Below, piece after piece: positions 9,288-18,574 of a DNA stretch of 59,438 nt. Position 1 is the first letter of the stretch. Each line of letters starts with the position of its first letter. Source of the DNA: an uncultured Alphaproteobacteria bacterium (lineage in GTDB: Bacteria > Pseudomonadota > Alphaproteobacteria > Rhodobacterales > Rhodobacteraceae). The stretch covers positions 1 through 59,438 of the forward strand of contig CACJUU010000012.1 in assembly GCA_902596605.1 (NCBI GenBank), read 5' to 3'. A model generated the notes under the pieces. It did no database searches, was not told the origin of the DNA, and saw nothing but the letters and a program-made list of their open reading frames with translations. The translations under genes and the position numbers were made by a program.

Positions 9288-10571
9288 ATGAATAAAAATA
9301 TATCCCTCAAAGAATGGCAAAGCAGAGCACAGAAGGTTCTTCCAGGTGCAGGTTTTGGCAATTTTGATCCTAGCATCAGTCTAAAAAGAGGTTTGGGTTC
9401 GCGCGTATGGGATGAAGACAACAAAGAATATATCGATTTTTTAATCGGTTCAGGGCCAATGATACTGGGCCATGGAAATGAAGAAGTATTGGATGCTATA
9501 CGGGCCCAACTCGGTGAAGGTCTTACTTTTTTTACCAATAATTCAAAAGGAATAGAGTTAGCTGAAGAAATTTGTAACGCAGTGAAATGTGCCGATCAGA
9601 TTAGATTTGTAAGCTCTGGTGGTGAAGCTGATATGTATGCGATGCGATTGGCAAGAGCACATACAGGTAGAAATAAAATCCTCAAGTTTGAGGGAGGGTA
9701 TCATGGGATGAGTGGGGACTCATTGATGAGTCTTGCACCTAGCAAAATGGTAAATTTTCCATTAGCAGTGCCGGATTCAGCGGGAATACCTGAAGCCGTT
9801 AGAGATGATATCTTGGTCGCACCATTCAACGATCCTCAAGTCGCTACGGAAATAATGAATGAGTATTCAGATCAAATTGCTGGTGTAATTGTAGAACCAC
9901 TTCAAAGAATCATTCCGCCAATAAAAGGATTTTTAGAGCATCTAAGGGCTGAAACAAAAAGAATTGGAGCGCTTTTGATTTTTGACGAAATAGTAACTGG
10001 TTTTAGGTTGGCCTACGGCGGTGCACAAGAGCTGTACGGCGTAGTGCCTGATTTATGCACGCTTGGGAAGATCATTGGAGGTGGCTTACCTCTGGCGGCT
10101 ATTGCCGGTGAAAAAGAAATTATGAATCATTTTGATAAAAATATTGTTGGCGAGGAAAAGTTTACTTTCCAAATCGGTACCCTTAGTGGAAACCCATTGG
10201 CAGCAGTAGCTGGTTTAAAAACGATGGAGATACTTAGAAGAGATGGTGCTTATGACAGGATAAGAGAAAACGGGCAGTTTTTAATCGATAGCATTACAAA
10301 ACATCTTAAGAGTAATAATATAGAGTTTCAAATTGTTGGTGATCCAACACTCTTCGATATAATTTTTTCTGAAACACCGGTTATTAATTACCGAGATACA
10401 AAGAAAAATAAGGCTGAATATTCAAAAACTTTCAATCAAATAGTTAGAGAACACGGAATACTCAAAGCCGATGCCAAACTTTATACACACCTTGCGCTTA
10501 CCGAAGAAGATCTTCAGAAAACTGATAGCGCATTTAAAAAAGCGGCTGAGGGCATTGCAGCAATATCCTAG
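9288..10571 (+). CDS. Class III PLP-dependent aminotransferase (omega-transaminase / glutamate-semialdehyde aminomutase-like)
   Basis: A 427-residue class III PLP enzyme. It has the SSGGEADMYAMRLAR segment that binds PLP phosphate, the FDEIVTGFR motif near residue 230, and the lysine in LGKIIGGGLPL that forms the Schiff base. Overall it resembles glutamate-1-semialdehyde aminomutase-like transaminases. After pyrimidine breakdown, an enzyme of this class would move the amino group from beta-alanine or beta-aminoisobutyrate to a keto acid; that assignment is inference from context. It starts 15 bases after a terminator and is followed closely by a second PLP enzyme. Confidence 0.85.
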   Translation: MNKNISLKEWQSRAQKVLPGAGFGNFDPSISLKRGLGSRVWDEDNKEYIDFLIGSGPMILGHGNEEVLDAIRAQLGEGLTFFTNNSKGIELAEEICNAVKCADQIRFVSSGGEADMYAMRLARAHTGRNKILKFEGGYHGMSGDSLMSLAPSKMVNFPLAVPDSAGIPEAVRDDILVAPFNDPQVATEIMNEYSDQIAGVIVEPLQRIIPPIKGFLEHLRAETKRIGALLIFDEIVTGFRLAYGGAQELYGVVPDLCTLGKIIGGGLPLAAIAGEKEIMNHFDKNIVGEEKFTFQIGTLSGNPLAAVAGLKTMEILRRDGAYDRIRENGQFLIDSITKHLKSNNIEFQIVGDPTLFDIIFSETPVINYRDTKKNKAEYSKTFNQIVREHGILKADAKLYTHLALTEEDLQKTDSAFKKAAEGIAAIS

Positions 10572-10586
10572 TTTAAACAAGAACAC

Positions 10587-11720
10587 ATGATCCCTTGCCA
10601 AAGACATCTTTTTGATATTCCTGAAGACGTTGCATATTTAAACACCGCATACATGTCCCCCCTTTTGAACAGCGTCGTCACTGCCATAGATAGCGGAAGC
10701 CGTTTAAAAGCCAATCCATGGAAACTTAAGATAAGCAACTTTTTTGATGATATAGAAGAGGCTCGAAATTTATTTTCAGACCTTATGCATACAGTTGGAA
10801 CCAATATAGCTATCATTCCCTCTGCTTCTTATGGTGTTCAAACTGCTGCAAAAAATTTACAAATTTCAGAGGGCTCAAAAATACTTGTTCTATCTGATCA
10901 GTTTCCATCTAATGTCTATCCATGGCGACGTGTCGCTGAACAAAAAGGTGCTGAGATCAAAACTGTAAAAGTCCCTGATAGTGAGGCGGCTACAGATCAT
11001 ATAATCGACGCTTTAGATGAACGGGTTAGCGTTTGCGCAACGGCAAATGTATTATGGACCAATGGGTCATTAATAGATTTAGAAAAAGTGAAAGCAAAAT
11101 GCTTGGAATGTAAAACCGAACTTGTTATTGACCTTACCCAATCGGCAGGCGCTTTTGATATAGACCTAAGTAAAATAGATCCTGCTTTTGCAATTGTAGC
11201 AAATTATAAGTGGATGCTTGGCCCCTACTCAACTGGATTTCTTTATGTTTCCCCTAAATTCCATAATGGCGAGCCACTTGAAGAAGGTTGGATAACAAGA
11301 AAAAACAGTAAGGATTTTGCAAATCTCGTCGATTACCAGGATTATTATGAACCTGGAGCAATCAGGTATGATATGGGGCAAAGATCAAATTTTTCTCTTA
11401 TTCCCGGTGTGCTAGAGGCACTCCGTCAAATACAGAAATGGGGTATACCCAACATTCAAAACACTCTCTATAACTCTAATCTAAATCTCTGTAAAAAGCT
11501 AAGCGATTTGGGGTTGCAAGTTCCAAGACCTGAAAATAGAGGACCTCATTTTATAGGTGCAAAACTACCTTATAAAGCTCCGAAAAACATTCTTGAAACT
11601 TTGGCAGAAAACAAAATATTTGTCTCTGAGAGAGGTGGCAATTTAAGAATTACACCTCACTTATGGAACAATTCTAACGACTTTGAGCGATTTATAGAAA
11701 TCTTGAAACAAACATTATGA
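10587..11720 (+). CDS. Class V PLP-dependent aminotransferase family protein
   Basis: A 377-residue fold-type I PLP enzyme of the class V (cysteine desulfurase/isopenicillin N epimerase-like) group. Features are the early VAYLNTAYMSP segment, the IDLTQSAG aspartate that contacts the PLP nitrogen near residue 182, and the Schiff-base lysine at about 208 in ANYKWMLGPY. It lacks an obvious cysteine-containing loop for desulfurase activity. The gene starts 15 bases after the class III aminotransferase and ends the plus-strand locus. Substrate unknown; aminotransferase, lyase or epimerase are all possible. Confidence 0.8.
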   Translation: MIPCQRHLFDIPEDVAYLNTAYMSPLLNSVVTAIDSGSRLKANPWKLKISNFFDDIEEARNLFSDLMHTVGTNIAIIPSASYGVQTAAKNLQISEGSKILVLSDQFPSNVYPWRRVAEQKGAEIKTVKVPDSEAATDHIIDALDERVSVCATANVLWTNGSLIDLEKVKAKCLECKTELVIDLTQSAGAFDIDLSKIDPAFAIVANYKWMLGPYSTGFLYVSPKFHNGEPLEEGWITRKNSKDFANLVDYQDYYEPGAIRYDMGQRSNFSLIPGVLEALRQIQKWGIPNIQNTLYNSNLNLCKKLSDLGLQVPRPENRGPHFIGAKLPYKAPKNILETLAENKIFVSERGGNLRITPHLWNNSNDFERFIEILKQTL

Positions 11721-11732
11721 AAATGATTTTGA

Positions 11733-12314
11733 TTACTCTAAATCGGTTGCCAAAATACATCTACGGTCATTATTTATTGGCGAGTTAACATATTTACTGA
11801 CTGGGTGAGATTTTATTCTTTCTAATAAACTAGATGAGGAAACTTTTTGTTTATCTTTTAGCCAAAAAGATGTTTCCAGCCGATCTAAAAACATCGGTTG
11901 TCTGCGGTGAATATTAGTCAAGCTTGGATGAGCATTAATCGTGACTATAGCTGCTCCAGAAGCATTTTTAATACCAGCAAAATAAAAAATTTCATTATCA
12001 GCATGAATAAATATTGGATGCTTTTCGCCCCTAGAGTTCTTTTGCCATTCGAACCAGCCATCCGCAACAAAGACGCAGGTTTCATAATCCTTAAAACTGG
12101 GTTTAATATCCAAACTTTCATATTTGGCATTTATTAAATTCATGGGCTTTTTTGCCCAAACGGGAGAATAGCCCCACTCTAAAAAATCTGGCCTCATCTC
12201 CTGATTAAAAATTAATGTAGTGTGTGAGGGAGCAATATTATAAGACGGTTCTATTAAAATATTATGAAAGTCTTTTACATCAGTAAAATTTGAAAGTACA
12301 AACCTTCCACACAT
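11733..12314 (-). CDS. SOS response-associated peptidase (SRAP, YedK/HMCES-like)
   Basis: A 193-residue SRAP protein. These proteins crosslink to abasic sites in single-stranded DNA through Cys2 and protect them. The N-terminus MCGRF exposes the catalytic Cys2 after methionine removal, and the family's other signatures are visible: NIAPS with the active-site asparagine, NAKYE with the conserved glutamate, FEW, and the histidine in HRRQPM. It is slightly shorter than typical SRAP proteins (about 220). It converges with the aminotransferase gene and diverges from a DMT transporter gene. Confidence 0.9.
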   Translation of the reverse strand: MCGRFVLSNFTDVKDFHNILIEPSYNIAPSHTTLIFNQEMRPDFLEWGYSPVWAKKPMNLINAKYESLDIKPSFKDYETCVFVADGWFEWQKNSRGEKHPIFIHADNEIFYFAGIKNASGAAIVTINAHPSLTNIHRRQPMFLDRLETSFWLKDKQKVSSSSLLERIKSHPVSKYVNSPINNDRRCILATDLE

Positions 12315-12383
12315 TTTTACCCCTAATATTAATCTTTGACCATTTGTGTAAAAGAGAATAACAACAAAGCAGAAAGAAAATAA

Positions 12384-13265
12384 ATGAAAAATCTACAGGC
12401 AATTTTTTGGATGGTGGTTACTACACTGCTTTTTGCAATTGTTACGGGCATAGTAAGATATATTGGCAGTGATATTCCTGCACCTGTAGCTGCATTTATT
12501 CGATACATAATTAGTACAATATTCTTTATTCCATTAATAGTAAGAATGTTCATTTTAGAACGAAATAGAAGCAATAGACGGGTTTATTGGTCTAGAGGTT
12601 TAGCTCACGGTTTTGGAGTTATTCTTTGGTTTTTTGCAATGGCCAGAATCCCAGTCTCTGAGGTTACGGCAATAGGCTATATAACTCCAATTTTTGTTTC
12701 AATAGCTGCATTTATTTTTTTAAAGGAGACCCTTTCTATTAGTATTATTGGTGCATTAGCTATTTGTATGATCGGCATGATTATAATTATAAGACCTACA
12801 ACTAGTGGTATAGCGACAGGTCAATTGTCGATGATAATAGCTACACTGTTTTTTGCTGCATCATATATATTGGCAAAAAAATTATCAGAAACAGAGAGCA
12901 CTTTGGAAATTCTTGTTGCACTGAATTTCATTGTGACCCTTACATTAGCCCCATTTGCAATAGCTTTTTGGGTAACTCCAAGCCTTCAAGAAGTATTATT
13001 TTTGGGTGTTGTGGCTTTGTTTGCAACTGCCGGACATTTCACAATGACAATTGCCTTAAAGCTGGCTCCTATTACAATTACTCAACCTATCTCCTATGTC
13101 CAAATAGTTTGGGCATCCGGTATAGGATTTATTTTCTTTGGAGAGACAATTAGCTTATGGTTCACTTTAGGCGCTGCATTGATCATACTATCATCATTGT
13201 ATGTAACTTACACCTCCTCTGCCAATCAAAATAAGAATTTAAGAAGTCTGACAGCCAAAAACTAA
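12384..13265 (+). CDS. EamA/DMT-family membrane transporter
   Basis: A 293-residue membrane protein with about ten helices in two EamA repeats; the second repeat contains the conserved glutamate-containing turn (FFGETISLW). The N-terminus MKNLQAIFWMVVTTLLFA enters helix 1 immediately. Likely an inner-membrane exporter or importer of small metabolites; specificity cannot be assigned. It is one of three DMT proteins in the window, and its nearest neighbours (SRAP and enoyl-CoA hydratase) give no clear functional clue. Confidence 0.85.
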   Translation: MKNLQAIFWMVVTTLLFAIVTGIVRYIGSDIPAPVAAFIRYIISTIFFIPLIVRMFILERNRSNRRVYWSRGLAHGFGVILWFFAMARIPVSEVTAIGYITPIFVSIAAFIFLKETLSISIIGALAICMIGMIIIIRPTTSGIATGQLSMIIATLFFAASYILAKKLSETESTLEILVALNFIVTLTLAPFAIAFWVTPSLQEVLFLGVVALFATAGHFTMTIALKLAPITITQPISYVQIVWASGIGFIFFGETISLWFTLGAALIILSSLYVTYTSSANQNKNLRSLTAKN

Positions 13266-13318
13266 TCTTTGTATGAGTTAACATCGCTTTTATTATTAAG
13301 AAGGGTTATTATTACTCG

Positions 13319-14137
13319 ATGAAAAATTCTAATAAAATTCTTTATTCAGTTAGTGGCAACATAGCCATACTTACTATAAATAGACCAGAAAGACGCAATG
13401 CTCTTGATGCAGAAACTTTAGAACAGATTAATATTTTACTAGACAGAGCAGAAAATGATGAAAAGGTTCGGGTTATATTAATTACTGGTCAAGGCGATAC
13501 CTTTTCTTCCGGATTTGATTTGAAAGATCAAATGGAAAAAGCCCCTAAAGGTAAGGAATGGAAGCCAATCCTTGAATTAGACCATCGAACTATCATGCGT
13601 TTTTGGAATAGCCCAAAGCCAACAATAGCGGCAGTAAAGGGAGCGTGTTTGGCCGGTGCATTTGAACTATCTCTTGCTTGTGATTTTACAATTTGTTCAA
13701 AAGACTCCTTTTTCGGTGAGCCTGAACTAAAGTTCGGAGCGGGAATAGTTACAATGCTATTGCCTTGGGTAATCGGCATGAAAGCAGCAAAAGCAATAAT
13801 TCTATTGGGGAAAGACGATATATCAGCATCAACAGCTCTAGAATTAGGAATTGTTACCGAGATAACCGAAAATGATCAGGTATTCGAAAGGTCGTTGCAA
13901 ATTGCCAAACACATCTCAGTTATTGATCCCACCTTAGTCAAAAGAACGAAAAAGGCTATTAACCAAAGTTTTGAGACTGCAGGAATTCATGAATCTTTGG
14001 AAAATAGTCTTGAGATAGATTATCAGATAGAATCCGAGGGATCGCCAGACAAAAAAAATTTTATGGAAATAGCAAGAAAAGAAGGAATGCGAGAAGCTAT
14101 AAAGTTTAGAGACAAACGTTTTTCGATAAATGAATAA
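13319..14137 (+). CDS. Enoyl-CoA hydratase/isomerase family protein
   Basis: A 272-residue crotonase-fold protein. The N-terminal NRPERRNALD, the oxyanion-hole strand FSSGFDLKDQ, and the second oxyanion segment AVKGACLAGAFELSLACD are all present, as is FGEPELKFGAG, whose GEPE glutamate corresponds to a catalytic position in hydratases. It most probably acts on an enoyl-CoA or related thioester in fatty-acid or amino-acid catabolism. The downstream MFS gene overlaps its stop by eight bases, so they are translated together. Confidence 0.87.
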   Translation: MKNSNKILYSVSGNIAILTINRPERRNALDAETLEQINILLDRAENDEKVRVILITGQGDTFSSGFDLKDQMEKAPKGKEWKPILELDHRTIMRFWNSPKPTIAAVKGACLAGAFELSLACDFTICSKDSFFGEPELKFGAGIVTMLLPWVIGMKAAKAIILLGKDDISASTALELGIVTEITENDQVFERSLQIAKHISVIDPTLVKRTKKAINQSFETAGIHESLENSLEIDYQIESEGSPDKKNFMEIARKEGMREAIKFRDKRFSINE

Positions 14138-15317
14138 TCCTATTTTACTAATAGTTGTAGCCCAAATGTTTGGTACTTCGTTATGGTTCAGTACCAACGG
14201 TGTATTGAAACAGATTGAACGAATATGGTTGCTTTCAACTAGTGATCTCGGTTTGTTAACAAATTCTGTTCAGTTTGGTTTTATTGTTGGCACACTACTC
14301 TTTTCAGTAACTGGATTTGCGGACAAGTTTAAACCATCACGAATTGTAATGCTTTGCTGTTTCTTAGGGGCAACATCCAATGCTTTAATCATATTTGAAG
14401 AAATTTCTTTTACCTTCGTTATTTTTTCTCGATTAGTTGTTGGGGTGGCGCTAGCAGGAATATACCCAATTGGCATGAAACTAATTATTAGTTGGAACCC
14501 TCAGAAGGCGCCCAACACGTTAGGGCTTCTTGTAGGCATGTTAGTCCTAGGTTCATCTTTACCATATCTTATAAGAGCTTTAGGTATTTCATTTGATTGG
14601 CAATATACCGTTATAATTACTTCTGGGCTATGCTACATTGCAGGAATTACAATATATCTTATGGGTGACGGACCTCATTTAGTAATAACCAAAAAACCTT
14701 CTTTTCGACTATTAGACCAATTCAGCGAACTGTTAAAAAACAGAAAATATATAGCTTCTGCAGTTGGCTACTTTGGACACATGTGGGAGTTATATGCTTT
14801 TTGGACTTGTGTTCCAATTCTAATAGCGATATCGGTGTCACAGCATAAAATACAAAATCAAGAGTTTATTGTTTCATTATTAAGTTTCCTAATTATTGGC
14901 TTAGGTTTTATAAGTTGTGTCTTAGGTGGAATTTTAGCAAAATCTTTAAATAGCAGCAGAGTTGCCTCACTATCGCTAGCCTTTAGTCTTTCCATCTGCT
15001 TAATTTATCCACTGCTAGGCAATCATAGCTTTTTTCTTGATCTATTTTTACTGATGCTATGGGGGTTTTTCGTTATCTCTGACTCACCTCAATTTTCGGC
15101 AATATCCGCAAGTGTTTGCCCACAACATTTAGTTGGAACCGCTTTAACTACTCAAAATTGTGTTGGCTTCTCGATCAGTATGATAACTATCTTTCTGACC
15201 ACCCACTTTCATGAATCTCTTGGTCTGTATTTTGTTTGGATCCTATTGCCTGGGCCAGTCTTAGGTTTGATATTCTTTTCTCGTCAATTTGGATTTTTTA
15301 GACTAAAAACAGGCTGA
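14130..15317 (+). CDS. MFS transporter
   Basis: A 395-residue protein with about twelve hydrophobic helices, consistent with the major facilitator superfamily. The loop after helix 2 carries a degenerate ADKFKPSRIV motif in place of the usual GxLaDrxGrk. The start codon overlaps the end of the enoyl-CoA hydratase gene, indicating a two-gene operon, so the transported compound may be an organic acid related to that enzyme's pathway. That link is inference. It converges with the cNMP-binding gene. Confidence 0.85.
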   Translation: MNNPILLIVVAQMFGTSLWFSTNGVLKQIERIWLLSTSDLGLLTNSVQFGFIVGTLLFSVTGFADKFKPSRIVMLCCFLGATSNALIIFEEISFTFVIFSRLVVGVALAGIYPIGMKLIISWNPQKAPNTLGLLVGMLVLGSSLPYLIRALGISFDWQYTVIITSGLCYIAGITIYLMGDGPHLVITKKPSFRLLDQFSELLKNRKYIASAVGYFGHMWELYAFWTCVPILIAISVSQHKIQNQEFIVSLLSFLIIGLGFISCVLGGILAKSLNSSRVASLSLAFSLSICLIYPLLGNHSFFLDLFLLMLWGFFVISDSPQFSAISASVCPQHLVGTALTTQNCVGFSISMITIFLTTHFHESLGLYFVWILLPGPVLGLIFFSRQFGFFRLKTG

Positions 15318-15332
15318 ATATTTAAACGTAAG

Positions 15333-15710
15333 TCATGGCGAACCAAAATTTTCGTTATGAGTAAGTGCTTGTCTAAATAGCAATCTCATAAAAGGGTCGA
15401 GGGTTGACAATTTCTTATCCAGAGTAGCTTTTGGTATAATTAACGCGGATGACTTTTCCAAAGCCTTCGCGGTAAATAGTCGTACGTTATTTCCTAATAT
15501 AGAATTCCAAACTCCAAAGACCTGCATAGAGTTAATAGTTTGTTTTTCGGCTAGTTTTCCATCGCTAGTATTCTTAAAGAGCTGCACTTTGCCTAGTGAC
15601 AAAATATACCCGTCACCGAGAGGCTCGCCCTCTTCATAGATAATCTGATCTTTTTCGATAGTAATGGAAGAAAGCACGTTTTTTAATTGTTCAACAGCAT
15701 TTAAATCCAT
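15333..15710 (-). CDS. Stand-alone cyclic nucleotide-binding domain protein
   Basis: A 125-residue protein composed almost entirely of one cNMP-binding (Crp/Fnr sensory) beta-barrel: KDQIIYEEGEPLGDGYILSLGKV near the N-terminus is the typical start of the domain. The phosphate-binding cassette is poorly conserved, and there is no DNA-binding helix-turn-helix, so it is not a classical regulator. It may be an adaptor that binds another protein or a nucleotide. It converges with the MFS gene. Function unknown. Confidence 0.75.
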   Translation of the reverse strand: MDLNAVEQLKNVLSSITIEKDQIIYEEGEPLGDGYILSLGKVQLFKNTSDGKLAEKQTINSMQVFGVWNSILGNNVRLFTAKALEKSSALIIPKATLDKKLSTLDPFMRLLFRQALTHNENFGSP

Positions 15711-15775
15711 TTTTTGAAATCCGTGAGAATGTGAACGTCATATTTTCATATTTTAATTCATATTAGTCAAGTGAT

Positions 15776-16723
15776 TTACGTAGGGGAAACTTTGTTATTA
15801 ATTTTATTTCGTTGATGTTCCCTAAAAAACAGAGCCCATCCTCCCAGAATAATTAAAATAATTCCTGCCAAAGATAAGTAATCTGGAATATTACCAAAAA
15901 AGAAATAGCCATTTATTATCGCTAAAATTAACAAAACATACTCGGTCGGCCCATTGGTAATTGGAGACCCAACCTGGTAAGCATGTATTAATGAGGTCAT
16001 ACCGAGAGTCCCAAAAATTGATAATATAGCTATTGAAATTAAAATATTATAGTTATCAAATTTTATTGAACCAAATATAAACCTCCATTCCTCTTTATTT
16101 ATAAAATCTAACGGAAACACCAAAATAATAATATATGTAATTACTGAAAGAAGTAGGCTGACAGAATACTGCTGAAATGCTTGAAGAAATGCATTTTCAT
16201 TCTCTTTAGTATATTTAGAAATCACCATTGCAACAGCATAACAAAATGCAGTGAATAAAGGAGCCAACATAAAAAAGCTAAATTCAGATTCCTTAAAAGG
16301 CTTTACTATAAGAAATACACCAATGAAACCTAGGACTATGATCAAAATTCTAATAAGGCCTATTCTCTCTGATAAAACCAATGCAGATAAAATAGTAATG
16401 AAAAACGGAGCGGCAAAGAATAGAGCCGTCACCGTGGAAAGAGATAATTTTTCTAAACTTATAAAGAATATAAAGAACCCAAAATGCATCAACACACACC
16501 TAATTAAAGTTAACTTTGGATAAACCGGGATTATTAAAATTCTATAATCTAAATACTTCAAACAAGTCAATGTCACTATTACACCAATAAATGCTCTAGT
16601 TATAAAGAGTTGGAATATAGTTGTTTCATTAGCTAGTATTTTGACAGCTAAATCATGAAAGCTATAAATTAGCATGCCTATAACAATGAAAATCATTCCT
16701 ATCTGATTGTTATTAGCTCTCAT
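15776..16723 (-). CDS. EamA/DMT-family membrane transporter
   Basis: A 315-residue protein with about ten transmembrane segments in two EamA repeats (motifs ITRAFIGV in the first repeat, NGPTEYVLLILAIINGYFFFG in the second), ending in a basic, hydrophilic tail. It belongs to the drug/metabolite transporter superfamily; homologues in marine alphaproteobacteria are very numerous and mostly uncharacterised. The gene stands alone on the minus strand with short AT-rich flanks. Confidence 0.85.
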   Translation of the reverse strand: MRANNNQIGMIFIVIGMLIYSFHDLAVKILANETTIFQLFITRAFIGVIVTLTCLKYLDYRILIIPVYPKLTLIRCVLMHFGFFIFFISLEKLSLSTVTALFFAAPFFITILSALVLSERIGLIRILIIVLGFIGVFLIVKPFKESEFSFFMLAPLFTAFCYAVAMVISKYTKENENAFLQAFQQYSVSLLLSVITYIIILVFPLDFINKEEWRFIFGSIKFDNYNILISIAILSIFGTLGMTSLIHAYQVGSPITNGPTEYVLLILAIINGYFFFGNIPDYLSLAGIILIILGGWALFFREHQRNKINNKVSPT

Positions 16724-16788
16724 CTATGGCCTATCGTGTTAAATGTCCGATTATACGATTAACTCCACGATAATCTATTCATAAACTA

Positions 16789-17112
16789 TTATTTTAGTCT
16801 AACAGTATAAGAAAATGAAAAGTTACTACCTGAGGTAGCAGGCAGAGCTGTAGAAGCATTTAATGATGAATTTAACCTGCTTCGTTGATCTATTTTATTT
16901 AGGTCTCTTTTGTTTTCCATGCATAATTTGTGCGCGTTTGTATTTAATTGGAACCCTGCTCTAAGGCATTCAGTCGAAAAGGTTTTTTCCAAACGTGCAT
17001 TGTATTCTTCGTTGCTCAGGCAACCAACGAGTCCAATAAAGGATATAACCGCAAGTTGCACCAATATAGCATGCTTAACTATCTTATCTTTTCGCAAAAA
17101 AAACCCATCCAA
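16789..17112 (-). CDS. Small predicted lipoprotein of unknown function
   Basis: A 107-residue protein with a basic N-terminus, one hydrophobic stretch and a lipobox-like LVGC at about residues 28-31, followed by NEEYNARLEKTFSTEC. This predicts a lipid-anchored periplasmic or outer-membrane protein. Two more cysteines could form a disulfide. The ATG at 17112 overlaps the end of the upstream methyltransferase gene by 34 bases; a TTG at 17097 is an alternative that would shorten the overlap. I do not recognise the family. Confidence 0.6.
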   Translation of the reverse strand: MDGFFLRKDKIVKHAILVQLAVISFIGLVGCLSNEEYNARLEKTFSTECLRAGFQLNTNAHKLCMENKRDLNKIDQRSRLNSSLNASTALPATSGSNFSFSYTVRLK

Positions 17113-17678
17113 TTTTCTTTTTTGCCAGCCAAACCGATACTAGCACCCTCACAATATTTTTTAGTCCGAAAGCATGCTTTTTCAAGAATTTTTTCTATTT
17201 CGCTCTTTTCATAGTAACTGTAAAACCTACCTAAATTGTCACGACTTTCTCCTTCGCCTCGTTTGAGGCTGAAAAAGAGAACACCCCTTTCCTTGAGAGC
17301 AAAAAATAATCGTTTCAAGATTTCACCAAATTTATTCTTTTTTACATGAAGTAAGCTAAAATTAGCCCAAATTGCGTCATAAAACTCATGCTCATCTATT
17401 TCATCAAAAGATATTTGTCTTGGCTTATTTCCCAACAAGACTTCTGCTACTTTTATCATTTCTAGAGAAGCATCAACAGGGAATGGTGCAAAGCCGTTTT
17501 TTAGAAGCTCAAGTGATGCAGTTCCGGTACCACAACCAAGATCAAGCACTTTTCCTTCTCCTTCTATCATTTTCATAAAAATATCTAAGTTTGCATCCTT
17601 GAGCTCTTTTGATATCAGTTTTTTATAGTCTGAAATGTACTTATCATATACATCTAAAGTTTTTTGATCAGCGCTCAT
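17079..17678 (-). CDS. Class I SAM-dependent methyltransferase
   Basis: A 199-residue Rossmann-fold methyltransferase. Motif I is clear as VLDLGCGTGTASLELL near residues 44-57, followed by an acidic loop (VDAS) and the WANFSLLHV motif-IV strand characteristic of the Methyltransf_11/25 type small-molecule enzymes. Substrate unknown. It is five bases downstream of the carbonic anhydrase gene and overlaps the small lipoprotein gene, so the three are likely one operon. Confidence 0.85.
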   Translation of the reverse strand: MSADQKTLDVYDKYISDYKKLISKELKDANLDIFMKMIEGEGKVLDLGCGTGTASLELLKNGFAPFPVDASLEMIKVAEVLLGNKPRQISFDEIDEHEFYDAIWANFSLLHVKKNKFGEILKRLFFALKERGVLFFSLKRGEGESRDNLGRFYSYYEKSEIEKILEKACFRTKKYCEGASIGLAGKKENWMGFFCEKIR

Positions 17679-17683
17679 TCAAT

Positions 17684-18325
17684 TCAAAACTCCATAGGCA
17701 TAAAAGCATCAGACCCTTGAGCCTTTTTCCATAACATCACTGATTTAAAATCTAACCACCACGCGTGGATTTCTAAAGAATTTTCATTTACTGCGTCATT
17801 TAGCCAGGGGTAAGTTAGTAAGTTATTATAGGAATAAAGCACCACTGCCCTCTCTGAATTAACCTCAATATTTTCGTCTTTGTGATCAAAGTATACTTTT
17901 GATAAAGCCGGTTTCGCAATATCAACCCAACTTTTTATAAAATCGGTCAGATTATCTGTAATCTCTCCTTCTTTATCATTATTAATACTCTTACATAGAG
18001 CTGCAACACCTCCACAGTGAGCATGACCCAGCACGATAATATCCTTTACCCTTAAAATCTTTACGGCATATTCTAAAGCTGAGCCGATGCTTACATTATC
18101 TTTTGATGTGAATGGAGGTACCAAATTTGCTACATTTCTGACAACAAATAAGTCTCCTGGCCCTGTACCAAACAAAATAGATGGTTCTACACGGGAGTCA
18201 GCACAACAAATGACCATCGTTTGGGGTGACTGGCCCTTTTCAGCAAGCTGTTGAAGTACTTTACTCCTTTTTTCAAAATAGGACTTCCGAAAATTTTTAA
18301 ACCCATTCACCAGTTTTTCAACCAT
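17684..18325 (-). CDS. Beta-class carbonic anhydrase
   Basis: A 213-residue enzyme that interconverts CO2 and bicarbonate. Zinc ligands are visible: C41 with the CADSR dyad (D43, R45), and H101 with C104 in GHAHCGG. The start was set at 18325 because an AAGGAG ribosome site lies about eleven bases upstream; a longer reading from 18349 would run over that site. The first gene of a likely operon with a methyltransferase and a lipoprotein. Its role is probably bicarbonate supply for carboxylases. Confidence 0.92.
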   Translation of the reverse strand: MVEKLVNGFKNFRKSYFEKRSKVLQQLAEKGQSPQTMVICCADSRVEPSILFGTGPGDLFVVRNVANLVPPFTSKDNVSIGSALEYAVKILRVKDIIVLGHAHCGGVAALCKSINNDKEGEITDNLTDFIKSWVDIAKPALSKVYFDHKDENIEVNSERAVVLYSYNNLLTYPWLNDAVNENSLEIHAWWLDFKSVMLWKKAQGSDAFMPMEF

Positions 18326-18574
18326 TATAAAAATTCTCCTTAATACCACTTTAAATTGTTGAACTCTATTTTTGTCTTATCTTTTATTGGTTTTCTTTGT
18401 TTGGTGCAATTCTATTTGACATTTATACCTTTTGGAGACATACAAACTTTCATTATCAAACACATCGAGTACAAAATTAAAAACAGTTATTCAATAATTT
18501 CTAAGATACTGAATTGCAAGTGACCTAAATTACCTCTGATGAAATTAATAATAATTTACCAAGGGCATCAGTAA

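Noticed and set aside
9288-10571. Glutamate-1-semialdehyde aminomutase of heme synthesis (hemL)
   Set aside because: The locus is catabolic and alphaproteobacteria normally use the ALA synthase route, so a general transaminase is the more likely reading.
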